A stretch of 64,000 bases of DNA from Acidobacteriota bacterium. GTDB taxonomy: Bacteria; Acidobacteriota; Terriglobia; Terriglobales; Acidobacteriaceae. Shown here piece by piece: positions 16,676-25,055 of the stretch. The notes beneath the pieces are model-generated. The model did not search any database. It had not been told where the DNA came from and saw only the letters and a program-made list of their open reading frames with translations. Position 1 is the first letter of the stretch; the number at the start of each line of letters is the position of its first letter. The DNA lies in NCBI GenBank assembly GCA_021792795.1, contig JAJYUB010000007.1, positions 1 through 64,000 on the forward strand, given 5' to 3'. Both the position numbers and the translations under genes were made by a program.

Positions 16676-17536
16676 ATGCTGCGCTGGCTGGTACATCTAC
16701 GAAGGACGGTCGTCAACAGCCTCAGCAATGACGTCCTGATGCTGGCGCGGGCGGGCGCGTACTCCGCCATCCTGTGCGTCTTCCCCATTGTTCTGCTGAC
16801 CGCCGCAGTGCTCGCCACTTCCCCCGCCGCGGAAGTGGTGCGCGCGGAACTCCGCGCCATGCTGTATCAGATGTTTCCGCCGGACATTCCGCCGCTCGTA
16901 CTCGCCTACTTTCAAGGGCAGCACCGCTCGTTCCGGCTGGTACTGTCGGCGGCGACCGTGTTTCTGCTGGCATCCAACAGCGTGATGACCACGCTGATGG
17001 AAGCGATGCGGCGCGCTTACAAGATTCCGGCAGGCGCGTGGAGCATGTCGCGTCAAATTCTGATCGCGTTTGTGCTGACGTTTCTGTCGTTTTTCCCGCT
17101 GGCCCTGGCCTCCATGTTCGTCGTGTTCGGACATCAGATTGAGACCTGGATGCTGTATCGATCGCTGTCCGATGTTCGTCCGTATGTGGTGATCCTGGCG
17201 CGCATCGTGCGTTGGGCATTGGCGCTGACCACCAGCATCGCTTTGCTCGCCATTATTTATCACATGGGCACTCCGCGCACGCAGTCCTGGCGCAAGGTGC
17301 TTCCCGGATCCATTTTGGCAACGGCGCTGTGGTTTCCGTCGACGCTGGCTTTCGGCTGGTATGTCACCCGCCATGCGCGCTACCGGCAGGTGTACGGTTC
17401 GCTGGGCGCGGGAGTGGCGCTGCTGGTATGGCTCTACATCATCCTGGTGAGCGTGATGATTGGGGCGGAGTTCAACGCGGAAGTCTTCCCCAAACAGAAA
17501 CGCGAACCTGCGCAGGCGCGCCGCCAGGAGCCGTAG
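16676..17536 (+). CDS. YihY/BrkB-type (UPF0761) inner membrane protein
   Basis: The 286-residue protein has about six hydrophobic segments and the order of motifs typical of the YihY/UPF0761 family: 'AYSAILCVFPIVLLTAAVL' near the start, 'LASNSVMTTLMEAMRRAY' in the middle, and a final 'YGSLGAGVALLVWLYIILVS' followed by 'IGAEFNAEV'. The family was once called ribonuclease BN, but that activity belongs to another gene; its function is unknown and possibly transport-related. A TATAGT at 16659-16664 stands 11 bases before the ATG and no Shine-Dalgarno is visible. The gene diverges from bglX. Confidence 0.9.
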   Translation: MLRWLVHLRRTVVNSLSNDVLMLARAGAYSAILCVFPIVLLTAAVLATSPAAEVVRAELRAMLYQMFPPDIPPLVLAYFQGQHRSFRLVLSAATVFLLASNSVMTTLMEAMRRAYKIPAGAWSMSRQILIAFVLTFLSFFPLALASMFVVFGHQIETWMLYRSLSDVRPYVVILARIVRWALALTTSIALLAIIYHMGTPRTQSWRKVLPGSILATALWFPSTLAFGWYVTRHARYRQVYGSLGAGVALLVWLYIILVSVMIGAEFNAEVFPKQKREPAQARRQEP

Positions 17537-17628
17537 TCCTCGCCCGCTTCGCGCTGCTTCATCTGCCTCCAACATCGCAGCCATTACAATGAAAGGGTCG
17601 AGCCAATCTCCCCTCCTATGGAGCATGA

Positions 17629-19197
17629 ATGCATACTTCGCTCACTTCGGCGAGTTCTTCCCCCGGCGCGCGGCGCGCAAAGATCGTTGCCACCATTGGG
17701 CCCGCCAGCAACACGGAAACTGTCTTCCGCAGCCTGCTGCGCGCGGGCATGGACGTGGCGCGGATAAATTTCTCGCACGGCACGCATCCGGAAAAAGTGA
17801 AGCTGATCCAGTTGATCCGCAGGGTGGCCGCGGATGAAGGCAAGAACATCTGCATTCTGGCCGACCTGCAAGGACCGAAGATCCGCACCGGCAGGCTGAA
17901 AAATCGTCTTCCGATCTCGCTGAAAACCGGCCAGCACCTGACCATTACGCCGCGCGACATTCCGGGGACCTCCGCCGTGATTGGGACGACGTTTCCGACG
18001 CTGGGAGAAAATCTGGAAGAAGGATCGCGCATTTTGCTGTCCGATGGGCTGATCGAGCTGCGAGTTCGACGGATTCGCGGGGCCGATGTGACCTGCGAAG
18101 TGATCAACGGCGGCCTGCTGGGCGAATACAAGGGAATCAATCTGCCGGGAATCTCGGTGCGGGTCCCGTCCCTGACTGCCAAGGATGAAGTCGATCTTGC
18201 CTTCGCCATCCAGCTTGACCTGGACATGGTTGCGGTCTCCTTTGTGCGGACGGCGGAGGATGTGCGACTGGTGCGGCACCGCGTGGCGGCGCTGGGGGCG
18301 GAGACCTGGATCATCGCCAAGCTGGAAAAACCGCAGGCCATCGAGCAACTGGAAAGCATTCTGGAAGTTGCCGACGGGGTGATGGTGGCGCGCGGAGATT
18401 TGGGCGTGGAAATATCGCCGGAGAAGGTGCCCGCGATCCAGAAGCGGGTGATTCGCCGCGCCGCGGAGTTGCGCAAGCCGGTGATTACGGCGACGCAGAT
18501 GCTGGAGTCGATGATTGAAAATCCCCGGCCCACCCGCGCCGAAGCTAGCGACGTTGCCAACGCGATCTACGACGGCACCGACGCTGTGATGCTTTCCGCG
18601 GAAAGCGCCGCCGGAAAATATCCGGTCGAGTCCGTTGCGATGATGGCCAAGATCGTCACCGAAACCGAAATGCAGATCCGCGCCGAAGCCCAGCGCTATC
18701 CGTATCACGTCAACCGGGGACTCTCGATTCCGGAGACCATCTGCGAATCGATGGCGCACGCTGCCGAAGACCTGGACCTGGCGGCCATCGCCGTGTTTAC
18801 TGAAACCGGAAACACCGCGCGCCTGCTCTCAAAGTATCACCCGGGGCCGCCCATTTTTGCGTTGAGCAGCGTGGAGAAAACGATTCGCCGCATGTCGCTG
18901 TTGTGGGGAGTGAATCCGGTGCAGTGCCAGAAGATGCTGCATACCGACCAGATGGTGGACACCGCCGAGCGGCTGTTGTCGGAGTCCGGAGATGTCCAAG
19001 AGGGGCAGATTCTGGGCATGGTCGCGGGTACGCGCACCAAGACTGGATCGACCAACTTCCTGCGACTGCACACGGTGGGAGATAGCGAGCGACTTTCGCG
19101 CAAGCAGGTGGGACCGGCGAAACCGAAAAAGAAAAAGCCGAAGGCTTCCCGGCAGACCGCTGCGACCGGCCCCGCAGCTCAAAATCTGCAAAAATAG
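17629..19197 (+). CDS. pyk: Pyruvate kinase
   Basis: Pyruvate kinase transfers phosphate from phosphoenolpyruvate to ADP in the last step of glycolysis. The 522-residue protein shows 'RRAKIVATIGPAS' at 15-27, 'GMDVARINFSHG' at 40-51, the substrate/metal segment 'MVARGDLGVE' and the family signature 'KPVITATQMLESM'. It is about 45 residues longer than usual because of a lysine- and proline-rich tail (KPKKKKPKAS and onward) that looks disordered. GGAG ahead of ATG 17629 supports the start. The stop is followed at once by a repeat hairpin. Confidence 0.96.
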   Translation: MHTSLTSASSSPGARRAKIVATIGPASNTETVFRSLLRAGMDVARINFSHGTHPEKVKLIQLIRRVAADEGKNICILADLQGPKIRTGRLKNRLPISLKTGQHLTITPRDIPGTSAVIGTTFPTLGENLEEGSRILLSDGLIELRVRRIRGADVTCEVINGGLLGEYKGINLPGISVRVPSLTAKDEVDLAFAIQLDLDMVAVSFVRTAEDVRLVRHRVAALGAETWIIAKLEKPQAIEQLESILEVADGVMVARGDLGVEISPEKVPAIQKRVIRRAAELRKPVITATQMLESMIENPRPTRAEASDVANAIYDGTDAVMLSAESAAGKYPVESVAMMAKIVTETEMQIRAEAQRYPYHVNRGLSIPETICESMAHAAEDLDLAAIAVFTETGNTARLLSKYHPGPPIFALSSVEKTIRRMSLLWGVNPVQCQKMLHTDQMVDTAERLLSESGDVQEGQILGMVAGTRTKTGSTNFLRLHTVGDSERLSRKQVGPAKPKKKKPKASRQTAATGPAAQNLQK

Positions 19198-19205
19198 CGC
19201 ACAAT

Positions 19206-19236
19206 CCCATGTCTCAGAATCGAGACATGGGGCATC
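19206..19236 (+). repeat. Intergenic hairpin repeat, CCCA...TGGGGCATCC family, copy 4
   Basis: CCCATGTCTC (19206-19215) pairs perfectly with GAGACATGGG (19222-19231) over the loop AGAATC, and GCATCC follows. This is a one-base variant of the GCACCC trailer seen in the other copies. It lies 8 bases after the pyk stop. Confidence 0.8.
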
Positions 19237-19343
19237 CAGATCGCAAACGGGACCGCAGGCAGGCCCGTCGTCAACCTTGTTCAGCCTCCTCCGCGCTTCT
19301 TGGGCCAACCCAAATTCTGTAAACATCCTACAATTGGTTCCTT

Positions 19344-21398
19344 ATGGGCTACATCCGTGTTCTTTCCGATCAGGTGGCGAACCAGATCGCCGCCGGCGAG
19401 GTGGTGGAACGGCCGGCGTCGGTGGTGAAAGAACTGCTGGAAAATTCGCTCGACGCCGGGGCCCAGCGCATCCGCATCGATGTGGAAGCGGGTGGCCGCA
19501 AACTGATCCGCATTGCGGACGATGGCTGCGGCATGGTGCGCGACGACGCCCTGCTGGCCTTCGAGCGCCATGCAACTTCGAAGATCCATTCCAGCGACGA
19601 TTTGCTGGAACTGGCCACGCTGGGATTTCGCGGCGAGGCGCTTCCCTCGATCGCGTCGGTGGCGCGGGTACACCTCACCACTCGCTCCGCCGAAGAAGCG
19701 GTGGGAACAGAAATGGAAATTGCCGGCGGGAAAATCCTGCGGGTCGCAGACTGCGGCATTCCGGCGGGTACAACGCTGGAGGTGCGCGACCTTTTCTTCA
19801 ACACGCCCGCGCGCAAGAAATTCCTGAAAGCGGAGCAGACGGAGTTGTCGCACATCGCGGCCCTGGCCACGCATTATGCGTTGGCCAATCCGACCAAGCA
19901 TTTTGAGCTGCATAGCGCCAGCCACGCGCTGTTGCAAGCCCCGCCGGTGCAGCATGTATCGGAACGAATCTTTCAGGTCTTCGGGCGGGATGTGCTGGAC
20001 CAGTTATTGCCGGTGGCGGCGGAAACGAACTTCGAGCGGGCTGGCATTCCAGAACCGCCGCCGTGGAAGCGCGGGGAGGATTGGCAGCCGCAAACGCCCG
20101 GCCTGCTGCGTCTGCATGGGTTCGTTTCGCGGCCGCAGTTGCAGAAGCTGAACCGAAATTCCATGTACGTGTTCGTGAATCGGCGGTTGATTCGCGACCG
20201 AACCATGCTGCATGCGCTGACTGAGGCGTACCGCAACGTGATTCCGCCCACGTCGTTTCCTGTCGTTCTGTTGTTTCTGGAAATGCCGCCGCAGGAGGTG
20301 GATGTGAACGTGCATCCCGCCAAGACGGAGGTGCGCTTTCGTCAGCAGGGATTCGTGCATGATTTCGTTCGCGACGCCGTCCGCAATTCGATTATTAAGA
20401 CACGTCCGGCGGCCAGTTTTCTCACCGCGTTGAGCGATCATGCGGCGATGACGCCGGCGCTGGTTCCGGATTTGTCGCCGCTGCCGGGCGCGCCGGAACC
20501 GGCGGATGGTTCTACTGGCGGGCCTGGCAGCGAGGGGACCCACATCTCAGAAGCGAGACCCTTCGACAAGCTCAGGGCAGGCTCTGGGGCACCCGGCCAA
20601 ACACCAGGCCCGATCGACTCTGGAACAGTTTCTCCTGGGGCCGTAGCGTTCCAGGATTCCGATCCACCACCAGCGGTCGAAGATGCCGAGCGGTTTGAAT
20701 TGCAGCCGCCGCCGATTTCTCCTGCTGCGCAAGGGCTGCCGTTTTTGCCGGGCAGTCCAGCCATTCCGGCGCAGCAAGAAGGTGAGGAGGAGGACATCGC
20801 TCCGCCCACGCTGAACGGCCTGGCCAGCCTGCGACCACTGGGGCAGTTGGAAGAATCCTTCATCCTTGCCGTGAATGAAGAAGGGCTGTGGATCATCGAC
20901 CAGCATGTGGCGCATGAGCGGGTGCTGTTTGAGAAGATCGTTCGCGATCGGGATGTTGAACAGGTGCAGCGCCAGCGGTTGTTGATGCCGGTACTGATCG
21001 ACCTGAAACCGGACCAGATGCCCCTGTTCGCCGCGATTGCGGCGGAACTGGAGCGCAATGGCTTTGAGGCGGAGCCGTTTGGGCCGCGCACCCTGGCCGT
21101 GAAAGCCACGCCGGTTGGGCTGGTCGGCCGCGAGCTGGAACGTACGCTGGTCGAGGTGCTGGAACAGACGGAGCGGGAGCAGCAGGCGCAGAACCTAGAC
21201 ACCCTGCGGCTGCGCATCGCGGCGTCCATCGCCTGCCACGCGGCCATCAAAATCCACACGCCGCTGGAGATGGGAAAAATGGAGTGGTTGCTGGCGGAAC
21301 TGGCGAAAACCGAGCACCCGACCAGTTGCCCGCATGGGCGTCCCATCGTCCTACGGTATTCTTTAAAAGAGATACAGCGCGCATTTCAGCGCATCTAG
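19344..21398 (+). CDS. mutL: DNA mismatch repair protein MutL
   Basis: The 684-residue protein has the full N-terminal GHKL ATPase: 'QIAAGEVVERPASVVKELLE' at 14-33, 'DDGCGM', 'RHATSKI' and 'LGFRGEALPSIASV'. The transducer domain follows to about residue 330 ('VNVHPAKTEVRF'). A Pro/Gly-rich linker of about 150 residues separates it from the C-terminal dimerisation domain (residues about 500-684, 'IIDQHVAHERVLFEK' and 'CPHGRPIVLRYS'). The last motif resembles the C(P/A)HGRP element of endonuclease-competent MutLs, while the 'DQHAA.ER' metal motif reads DQHVAHER. Part of the linker is encoded by intergenic-repeat DNA (20533-20595). A TACAAT box lies 9 bases before the ATG, without a Shine-Dalgarno. 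Confidence 0.96.
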   Translation: MGYIRVLSDQVANQIAAGEVVERPASVVKELLENSLDAGAQRIRIDVEAGGRKLIRIADDGCGMVRDDALLAFERHATSKIHSSDDLLELATLGFRGEALPSIASVARVHLTTRSAEEAVGTEMEIAGGKILRVADCGIPAGTTLEVRDLFFNTPARKKFLKAEQTELSHIAALATHYALANPTKHFELHSASHALLQAPPVQHVSERIFQVFGRDVLDQLLPVAAETNFERAGIPEPPPWKRGEDWQPQTPGLLRLHGFVSRPQLQKLNRNSMYVFVNRRLIRDRTMLHALTEAYRNVIPPTSFPVVLLFLEMPPQEVDVNVHPAKTEVRFRQQGFVHDFVRDAVRNSIIKTRPAASFLTALSDHAAMTPALVPDLSPLPGAPEPADGSTGGPGSEGTHISEARPFDKLRAGSGAPGQTPGPIDSGTVSPGAVAFQDSDPPPAVEDAERFELQPPPISPAAQGLPFLPGSPAIPAQQEGEEEDIAPPTLNGLASLRPLGQLEESFILAVNEEGLWIIDQHVAHERVLFEKIVRDRDVEQVQRQRLLMPVLIDLKPDQMPLFAAIAAELERNGFEAEPFGPRTLAVKATPVGLVGRELERTLVEVLEQTEREQQAQNLDTLRLRIAASIACHAAIKIHTPLEMGKMEWLLAELAKTEHPTSCPHGRPIVLRYSLKEIQRAFQRI
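20533..20595 (+). repeat. Chimaeric repeat element translated in frame within mutL
   Basis: This stretch combines the left part of the CCCA/GCACCC hairpin family (CACATCTCAGAAGCGAGAC) with CCCTTCGACAAGCTCAGGGC. The latter is close to the reverse complement of the core of the TCATTCTGA/GAAGAATCC repeats, for example 35165-35208. It then ends in CTGGGGCACCC. It keeps the reading frame and encodes a peptide with SEARPFDKLRAGSGAPG in the flexible linker of MutL. Counted as copy 5 of the hairpin family. Confidence 0.75.
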
Positions 21399-21446
21399 GT
21401 GTTTGCGCGCGCGATGTCGCATCTGACGATTTGAGGACTGGAGAAT

Positions 21447-21478
21447 CCCAGGTCTCAATATCGAGACCTGGGGCACCC
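21447..21478 (+). repeat. Intergenic hairpin repeat, CCCA...TGGGGCACCC family, copy 6
   Basis: CCCAGGTCTC (21447-21456) pairs perfectly with GAGACCTGGG (21463-21472) over AATATC, followed by GCACCC. The 10-bp stem differs from copy 4 (19206) by one compensated base pair (A-T to G-C), so the structure is kept while the sequence changes. It lies between mutL and the next gene. Confidence 0.85.
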
Positions 21479-21518
21479 ACACCGCCGCAGGCACAAAAAC
21501 CATCGGAAGAAGGACATA

Positions 21519-23900
21519 TTGAACGCGGAACAACTCAACACGGCACGACTGGCCCGTTGGAGCCAGAACGGCGAAGCGCGACTCACGTTGGAACCGGCGT
21601 CGGAGTGGATCGACGACATTGGCTTTTGCCCATACGTGCCCATGGGCCTGACCGGCAGCGCGCCCGCGCCCAGTTTTCTTGAGGCGGTGGTGGGGCGACC
21701 TGCGCAGACGCCCAGCGCGGGGGAGCGCGCGCGCGCGCTGGATCTGCTGGCGCGATTGATCGAAAATTCCGCCGTCGTGCCATTGAAACTTGGCTCGTCG
21801 CTGGGGGAGCAACCGGACTTCGTCTGCAGCCCGGAGGTTTTGCGATTCGTCTACGCGCTGCGCGGAGACCGTAATTTCAAAACTAGGCCGCTGACCGTGG
21901 GCAATGAAAAAGTGACGCCACTGTCGCTGCACTGCTGGCAGGCCATTGAGCAACAGGGGCCGCTGGATGTGGCCGCGCTGCAGCCGATCCTGGGTCGCGA
22001 TATTACCGAGGCGGCGATTGCGCGCGCGCTGCAGGAGCTTTGGTCCGGCATGTATGTTTTCCCGATCCTGCGGGGAGCCGGCAAACCCGCGCAGTGGGAG
22101 CTGATGTTCCGCCGCTATCCCAAACCGGTGGCCGCGGGAGCCAGCACCGGCCATGCGGAAGCGCAGTCGGCGATGATCTCGCTGTATCTGCAGGCCTCGG
22201 TGGCCGCGCGCGAAGAAGAAATCCTGGCGTTTCTTTCGCCGCTGGCCCCGCAATCGAAACTGCGCGAAGTGATTCGCGGATTGGGTTCGATGCGCCAGCT
22301 CGACATCCTCGACATTGGCGGTCGCGCCCACGTGGCGCTGCAGGGCGGCCTGCTGCCGGAAATGGTGGCGCAGCTTGCGGAAGGAACGCTTGCGGCCTCG
22401 TCGATTCCCGCGATGGAGGGTGAGCCCGAGATTGCGATGGAAGCCGAGATGGAAAGTGAAGCGGAGACCGGCATGGATTCGGGGACCGAGATGGAGTCTG
22501 GGATTCAAATTGAGGCGGTGCCGCAACCGTCGCCGCGTTCCTGGCGATCGCAACCGCTGGAGGATTCCGACGCGGCCAAACCTTCGGCCATCAAGAAATT
22601 CACGCCAAAGAAATTTGTGCCACGGCAGGCGGACGCGGGCCGGACGCCATCGACGAGGTTTGCGGCCGGCGGTTCCGGCGAAGAAAGAGATCCAAAGCGT
22701 CCGTTCAGCGGAGGGTCGCGTTCCGGCGCAGGCGGGTTTTCCCGTCCAGCAGGAGCCTATGTCCCTCGCCCAGGCAGCTTTGCCGCCAGCGCCGAAGAAG
22801 GAGCAAGCGCGCGTCGTCCGCGCCCTTCAGGGACAGGCGGTTCCGGACCGGGCCGATCTGGGCCGCCGCGGTTTGGGCGCGATCGCGACTTCGGCCCTTC
22901 TCGCGGGGCTGCACCTCGCGGACCTTTCTCTCGCAACCGTGGAGAGCGCGGCCCGAAGACGCAGGAGAGAAAAGGCTACGCAGCCAAGGGGCATGGGATG
23001 GGAGAACGCGCCAAGCGCTGGGAGAAAACCGGCGAGGTTCCCGAAGCGCCTCGGTCCGGCAGTCGTCCATTCGCGGCTAAAGTGTCAGGATTCAAATCCT
23101 CCGGCTTCAAACCGGGCGGCCCGAAATTCCGCGGGGCCAAGCCGTTCGGCGCGAAAGCGCCCGGCTCGAAGTTTGGCAGCGCGAAGCCGTGGCAGTCCAG
23201 GTCATCCAGTGACGAAGGCCGCGAAGAGCATCCAAAACCGTGGAAGAAATTTGGCGGCGCGGGCGAGCTGGGGCCCGATGCGCGAGGCGCAGAGCGCAAA
23301 CCCTACGCATCGAAATCCTCCAGCTTCAAGCCGCGTGGCGGCAAGCCCTGGGCGGCAAAGTCGAGCGATGGCAAATTTTCCCCTCGCGGACCTCGCACCA
23401 TTGCCGCTCGCGAAGCAGGCGACCGTCCCAAGCCCTGGCAGCGTTCTGGCGCTGGTGCGAGCGACGGGCCCGCAGGGAGAAAACCGTACGGAAAGCCTTC
23501 CGGATTTACTCGCTCCGGGTTCAAATCGGCGGGATCGAAATCGGCAGATGCCCGGTCCTCAGAGGAAAGACCCGCAGGCGCGAAACCGTGGGTGTCCAAG
23601 GGCGCGGGATCAAGGATTGGCTCGGCAAAATCCTATGCCGCCCGGTCTGCTGCGAAGCCTTACGCCAAGGCTGGCGGGGCCAAGCCGTGGGCCAAACGAT
23701 CCGCCCCGTCCGGTGGAGAAGAAGCCGCACCCAAGCGCCGCGAGCGCAAAGACGGGTCAGCCGCGGCGCCACGGGAGAAGAGCGGCAGCAAGCCGTTCTG
23801 GGCGAAGAATCCGCGCGGCGGGAAAGGTTCGACCGCAGCCGGCCGCAGCAATCGTCCACGGGGAAAGAAGACGGCGAGAAAGAGCGGCAAGAAGAAATGA
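21519..23900 (+). CDS. Unknown protein with a long basic, repetitive, disordered C-terminal half (793 aa)
   Basis: I do not recognise the family. The gene starts at a TTG (21519) with AAGAAGGA just upstream. Residues 1-290 look globular and contain stretches that could be winged-helix modules ('LSLHCWQAIEQQGPLDVAAL', 'AAREEEILAFLSPLAPQSKL', 'LRQLDILDIGG'-like). From about residue 345 to the end the sequence is almost entirely Gly, Ser, Lys, Arg, Pro and Ala. Units such as 'GAKPFGAKAPGSKFGSAKPW', 'KPWAAKSS' and 'GRKPYGKPSGF' recur and the tail ends KKTARKSGKKK. Such tails occur in bacterial RNA-binding proteins. It overlaps cmk by four bases (ATGA), so the two are translationally coupled. Confidence 0.75.
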   Translation: MNAEQLNTARLARWSQNGEARLTLEPASEWIDDIGFCPYVPMGLTGSAPAPSFLEAVVGRPAQTPSAGERARALDLLARLIENSAVVPLKLGSSLGEQPDFVCSPEVLRFVYALRGDRNFKTRPLTVGNEKVTPLSLHCWQAIEQQGPLDVAALQPILGRDITEAAIARALQELWSGMYVFPILRGAGKPAQWELMFRRYPKPVAAGASTGHAEAQSAMISLYLQASVAAREEEILAFLSPLAPQSKLREVIRGLGSMRQLDILDIGGRAHVALQGGLLPEMVAQLAEGTLAASSIPAMEGEPEIAMEAEMESEAETGMDSGTEMESGIQIEAVPQPSPRSWRSQPLEDSDAAKPSAIKKFTPKKFVPRQADAGRTPSTRFAAGGSGEERDPKRPFSGGSRSGAGGFSRPAGAYVPRPGSFAASAEEGASARRPRPSGTGGSGPGRSGPPRFGRDRDFGPSRGAAPRGPFSRNRGERGPKTQERKGYAAKGHGMGERAKRWEKTGEVPEAPRSGSRPFAAKVSGFKSSGFKPGGPKFRGAKPFGAKAPGSKFGSAKPWQSRSSSDEGREEHPKPWKKFGGAGELGPDARGAERKPYASKSSSFKPRGGKPWAAKSSDGKFSPRGPRTIAAREAGDRPKPWQRSGAGASDGPAGRKPYGKPSGFTRSGFKSAGSKSADARSSEERPAGAKPWVSKGAGSRIGSAKSYAARSAAKPYAKAGGAKPWAKRSAPSGGEEAAPKRRERKDGSAAAPREKSGSKPFWAKNPRGGKGSTAAGRSNRPRGKKTARKSGKKK

Positions 23901-24595
23901 CCGCAGCCGCCAATGGACGTCTGCGCCCTGTAATTGCGATCGATGGGCCGGCGGGAGCGGGCAAAAGCACGCTGGCCGCGCATCTGGCCCGCCGTTTCGG
24001 GCTACTCAATCTCGAAACTGGGGCCATGTATCGCGCGCTTGCCCTGAAAGCGCTGGAAACCTCCACCGCTTTGGGCGATGAAGCTGCGCTGGCGCGGCTG
24101 ACCGCAAGCACGCAGATTCTTCTGGAACCGCGTCCGAATGACACGAATCGCGTCCTGCTTGACGGCAACGATGTCACGGCGCGCATTCGCGAAAAAGACG
24201 TTTCAGAAGCTGCGTCGCAAGTAAGCGTACACCCGCGCGTGCGTGCCTGGATGGTGGAACGCCAGCGCGCCATGGGGGCGCAAGGCGGCGTGGTCATGGA
24301 AGGCCGCGACATCGGCACCAAGGTCTTTCCCGATGCGGAGCTGAAAATCTTTCTGGACGCGCAGGATGAGGTCCGGGGGCAGCGCCGTTACCTGCAAAGC
24401 GCGGGATCGAACGATGCGCCGACACCTGAGGCAGTCCTTGCGGCGGTCCGCGATCGCGACGCCCGAGACCGAAATCGCGCCGCATCGCCGCTGGAACCCG
24501 CACTGGACGCAGTCCATCTGGACACCACCGGCCTGACGCTGGAACAGGTGTGCGCCCTTGCGGAGGGCCTGGTTGAGACGAGGATGGCCGATTAG
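23897..24595 (+). CDS. cmk: Cytidylate kinase
   Basis: The 232-residue enzyme phosphorylates CMP and dCMP with ATP, feeding nucleotide and lipid precursor pools. The P-loop GPAGAGKST spans residues 17-25. It is followed by 'NLETGAMYRALALKAL' (NMP-binding), 'SEAASQVSVHPRVRAWMVERQR', 'GGVVMEGRDIGTKVFPDAEL' and the lid region 'DRDARDRNRAASPL'. The ATG at 23897 overlaps the TGA of the upstream gene. An open frame further upstream exists, but it only shadows the repetitive tail of that gene. Confidence 0.96.
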   Translation: MTAAANGRLRPVIAIDGPAGAGKSTLAAHLARRFGLLNLETGAMYRALALKALETSTALGDEAALARLTASTQILLEPRPNDTNRVLLDGNDVTARIREKDVSEAASQVSVHPRVRAWMVERQRAMGAQGGVVMEGRDIGTKVFPDAELKIFLDAQDEVRGQRRYLQSAGSNDAPTPEAVLAAVRDRDARDRNRAASPLEPALDAVHLDTTGLTLEQVCALAEGLVETRMAD

Positions 24596-24646
24596 GGCCT
24601 GGATTGGAATCCATCGGCAACGTCCGGCTGCACGGAACTCAATCGT

Positions 24647-24652
24647 TATAAT
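24647..24652 (+). promoter_or_regulatory. Perfect TATAAT -10 box before the small His/Cys protein gene
   Basis: TATAAT at 24647-24652 lies 50 bases before the ATG at 24703. No good TTGACA stands at 17 bp spacing, so the -35 is weak or the promoter is activator-dependent. If transcription starts about seven bases after the box, an upstream TTG at 24655 cannot be the start codon, which supports ATG 24703. Confidence 0.5.
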
Positions 24653-24702
24653 AGTTGCAGGCGTATATCCTTGCGGATTGCCTGCAAACACCCGTCCAAA
24701 CG

Positions 24703-24996
24703 ATGCAAACGAACCGTCTAACCCGTGTGAGCAAGGCCGCCATCGCCACCAGCATCTTCCTGTTGCTGTTGGCCATGATGCTGCCGGTCTGCCACATCCA
24801 CCCGCTACTGGATAAGGCGGCCCCGGACCATTGCGCCATCTGCGTCACGCTTCATGCGGCGCCGCCGTTGGGCGTCCATCTGCCGCCCGTGGTGCGGCTG
24901 TATGCGACCGGTCAAGTCCTCATTCCGAGATTGCTGGCGCAACCCAGCGTTGTGACCCGCTTTGCCGCCAGCCGCGCTCCGCCCCTCCCCGCCTGA
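24703..24996 (+). CDS. Small membrane-anchored protein with a His/Cys motif (DUF2946-like)
   Basis: The 97-residue product starts MQTNRLTRVSK and has one hydrophobic helix (about residues 12-32, IATSIFLLLLAMMLPV). Then comes 'CHIHPLLDKAAPDHCAICVT', which places two Cys and three His residues within 20 positions, and the rest is Pro/Leu/Arg-rich. A signal or anchor helix with a short CxIH...DHCxxC segment resembles small DUF2946-type proteins often found beside outer-membrane metal receptors; this is a guess from layout. It ends 60 bases before a TonB-dependent receptor, so the two are probably co-transcribed. Metal binding is inference. Confidence 0.6.
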   Translation: MQTNRLTRVSKAAIATSIFLLLLAMMLPVCHIHPLLDKAAPDHCAICVTLHAAPPLGVHLPPVVRLYATGQVLIPRLLAQPSVVTRFAASRAPPLPA

Positions 24997-25055
24997 TGAT
25001 CCAGATTTCACGATTGAATCGCGGCGTTTTTCAACTTTGGGGGAGGAATTTGCTT

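Noticed and set aside
22315-24081. A 588-codon frame overlapping the 793-residue gene on the same strand
   Set aside because: It lies in the +1 frame of the repetitive tail and is Arg/Pro-rich without a start signal. The other frame is continuous, has a ribosome site and is coupled to cmk.
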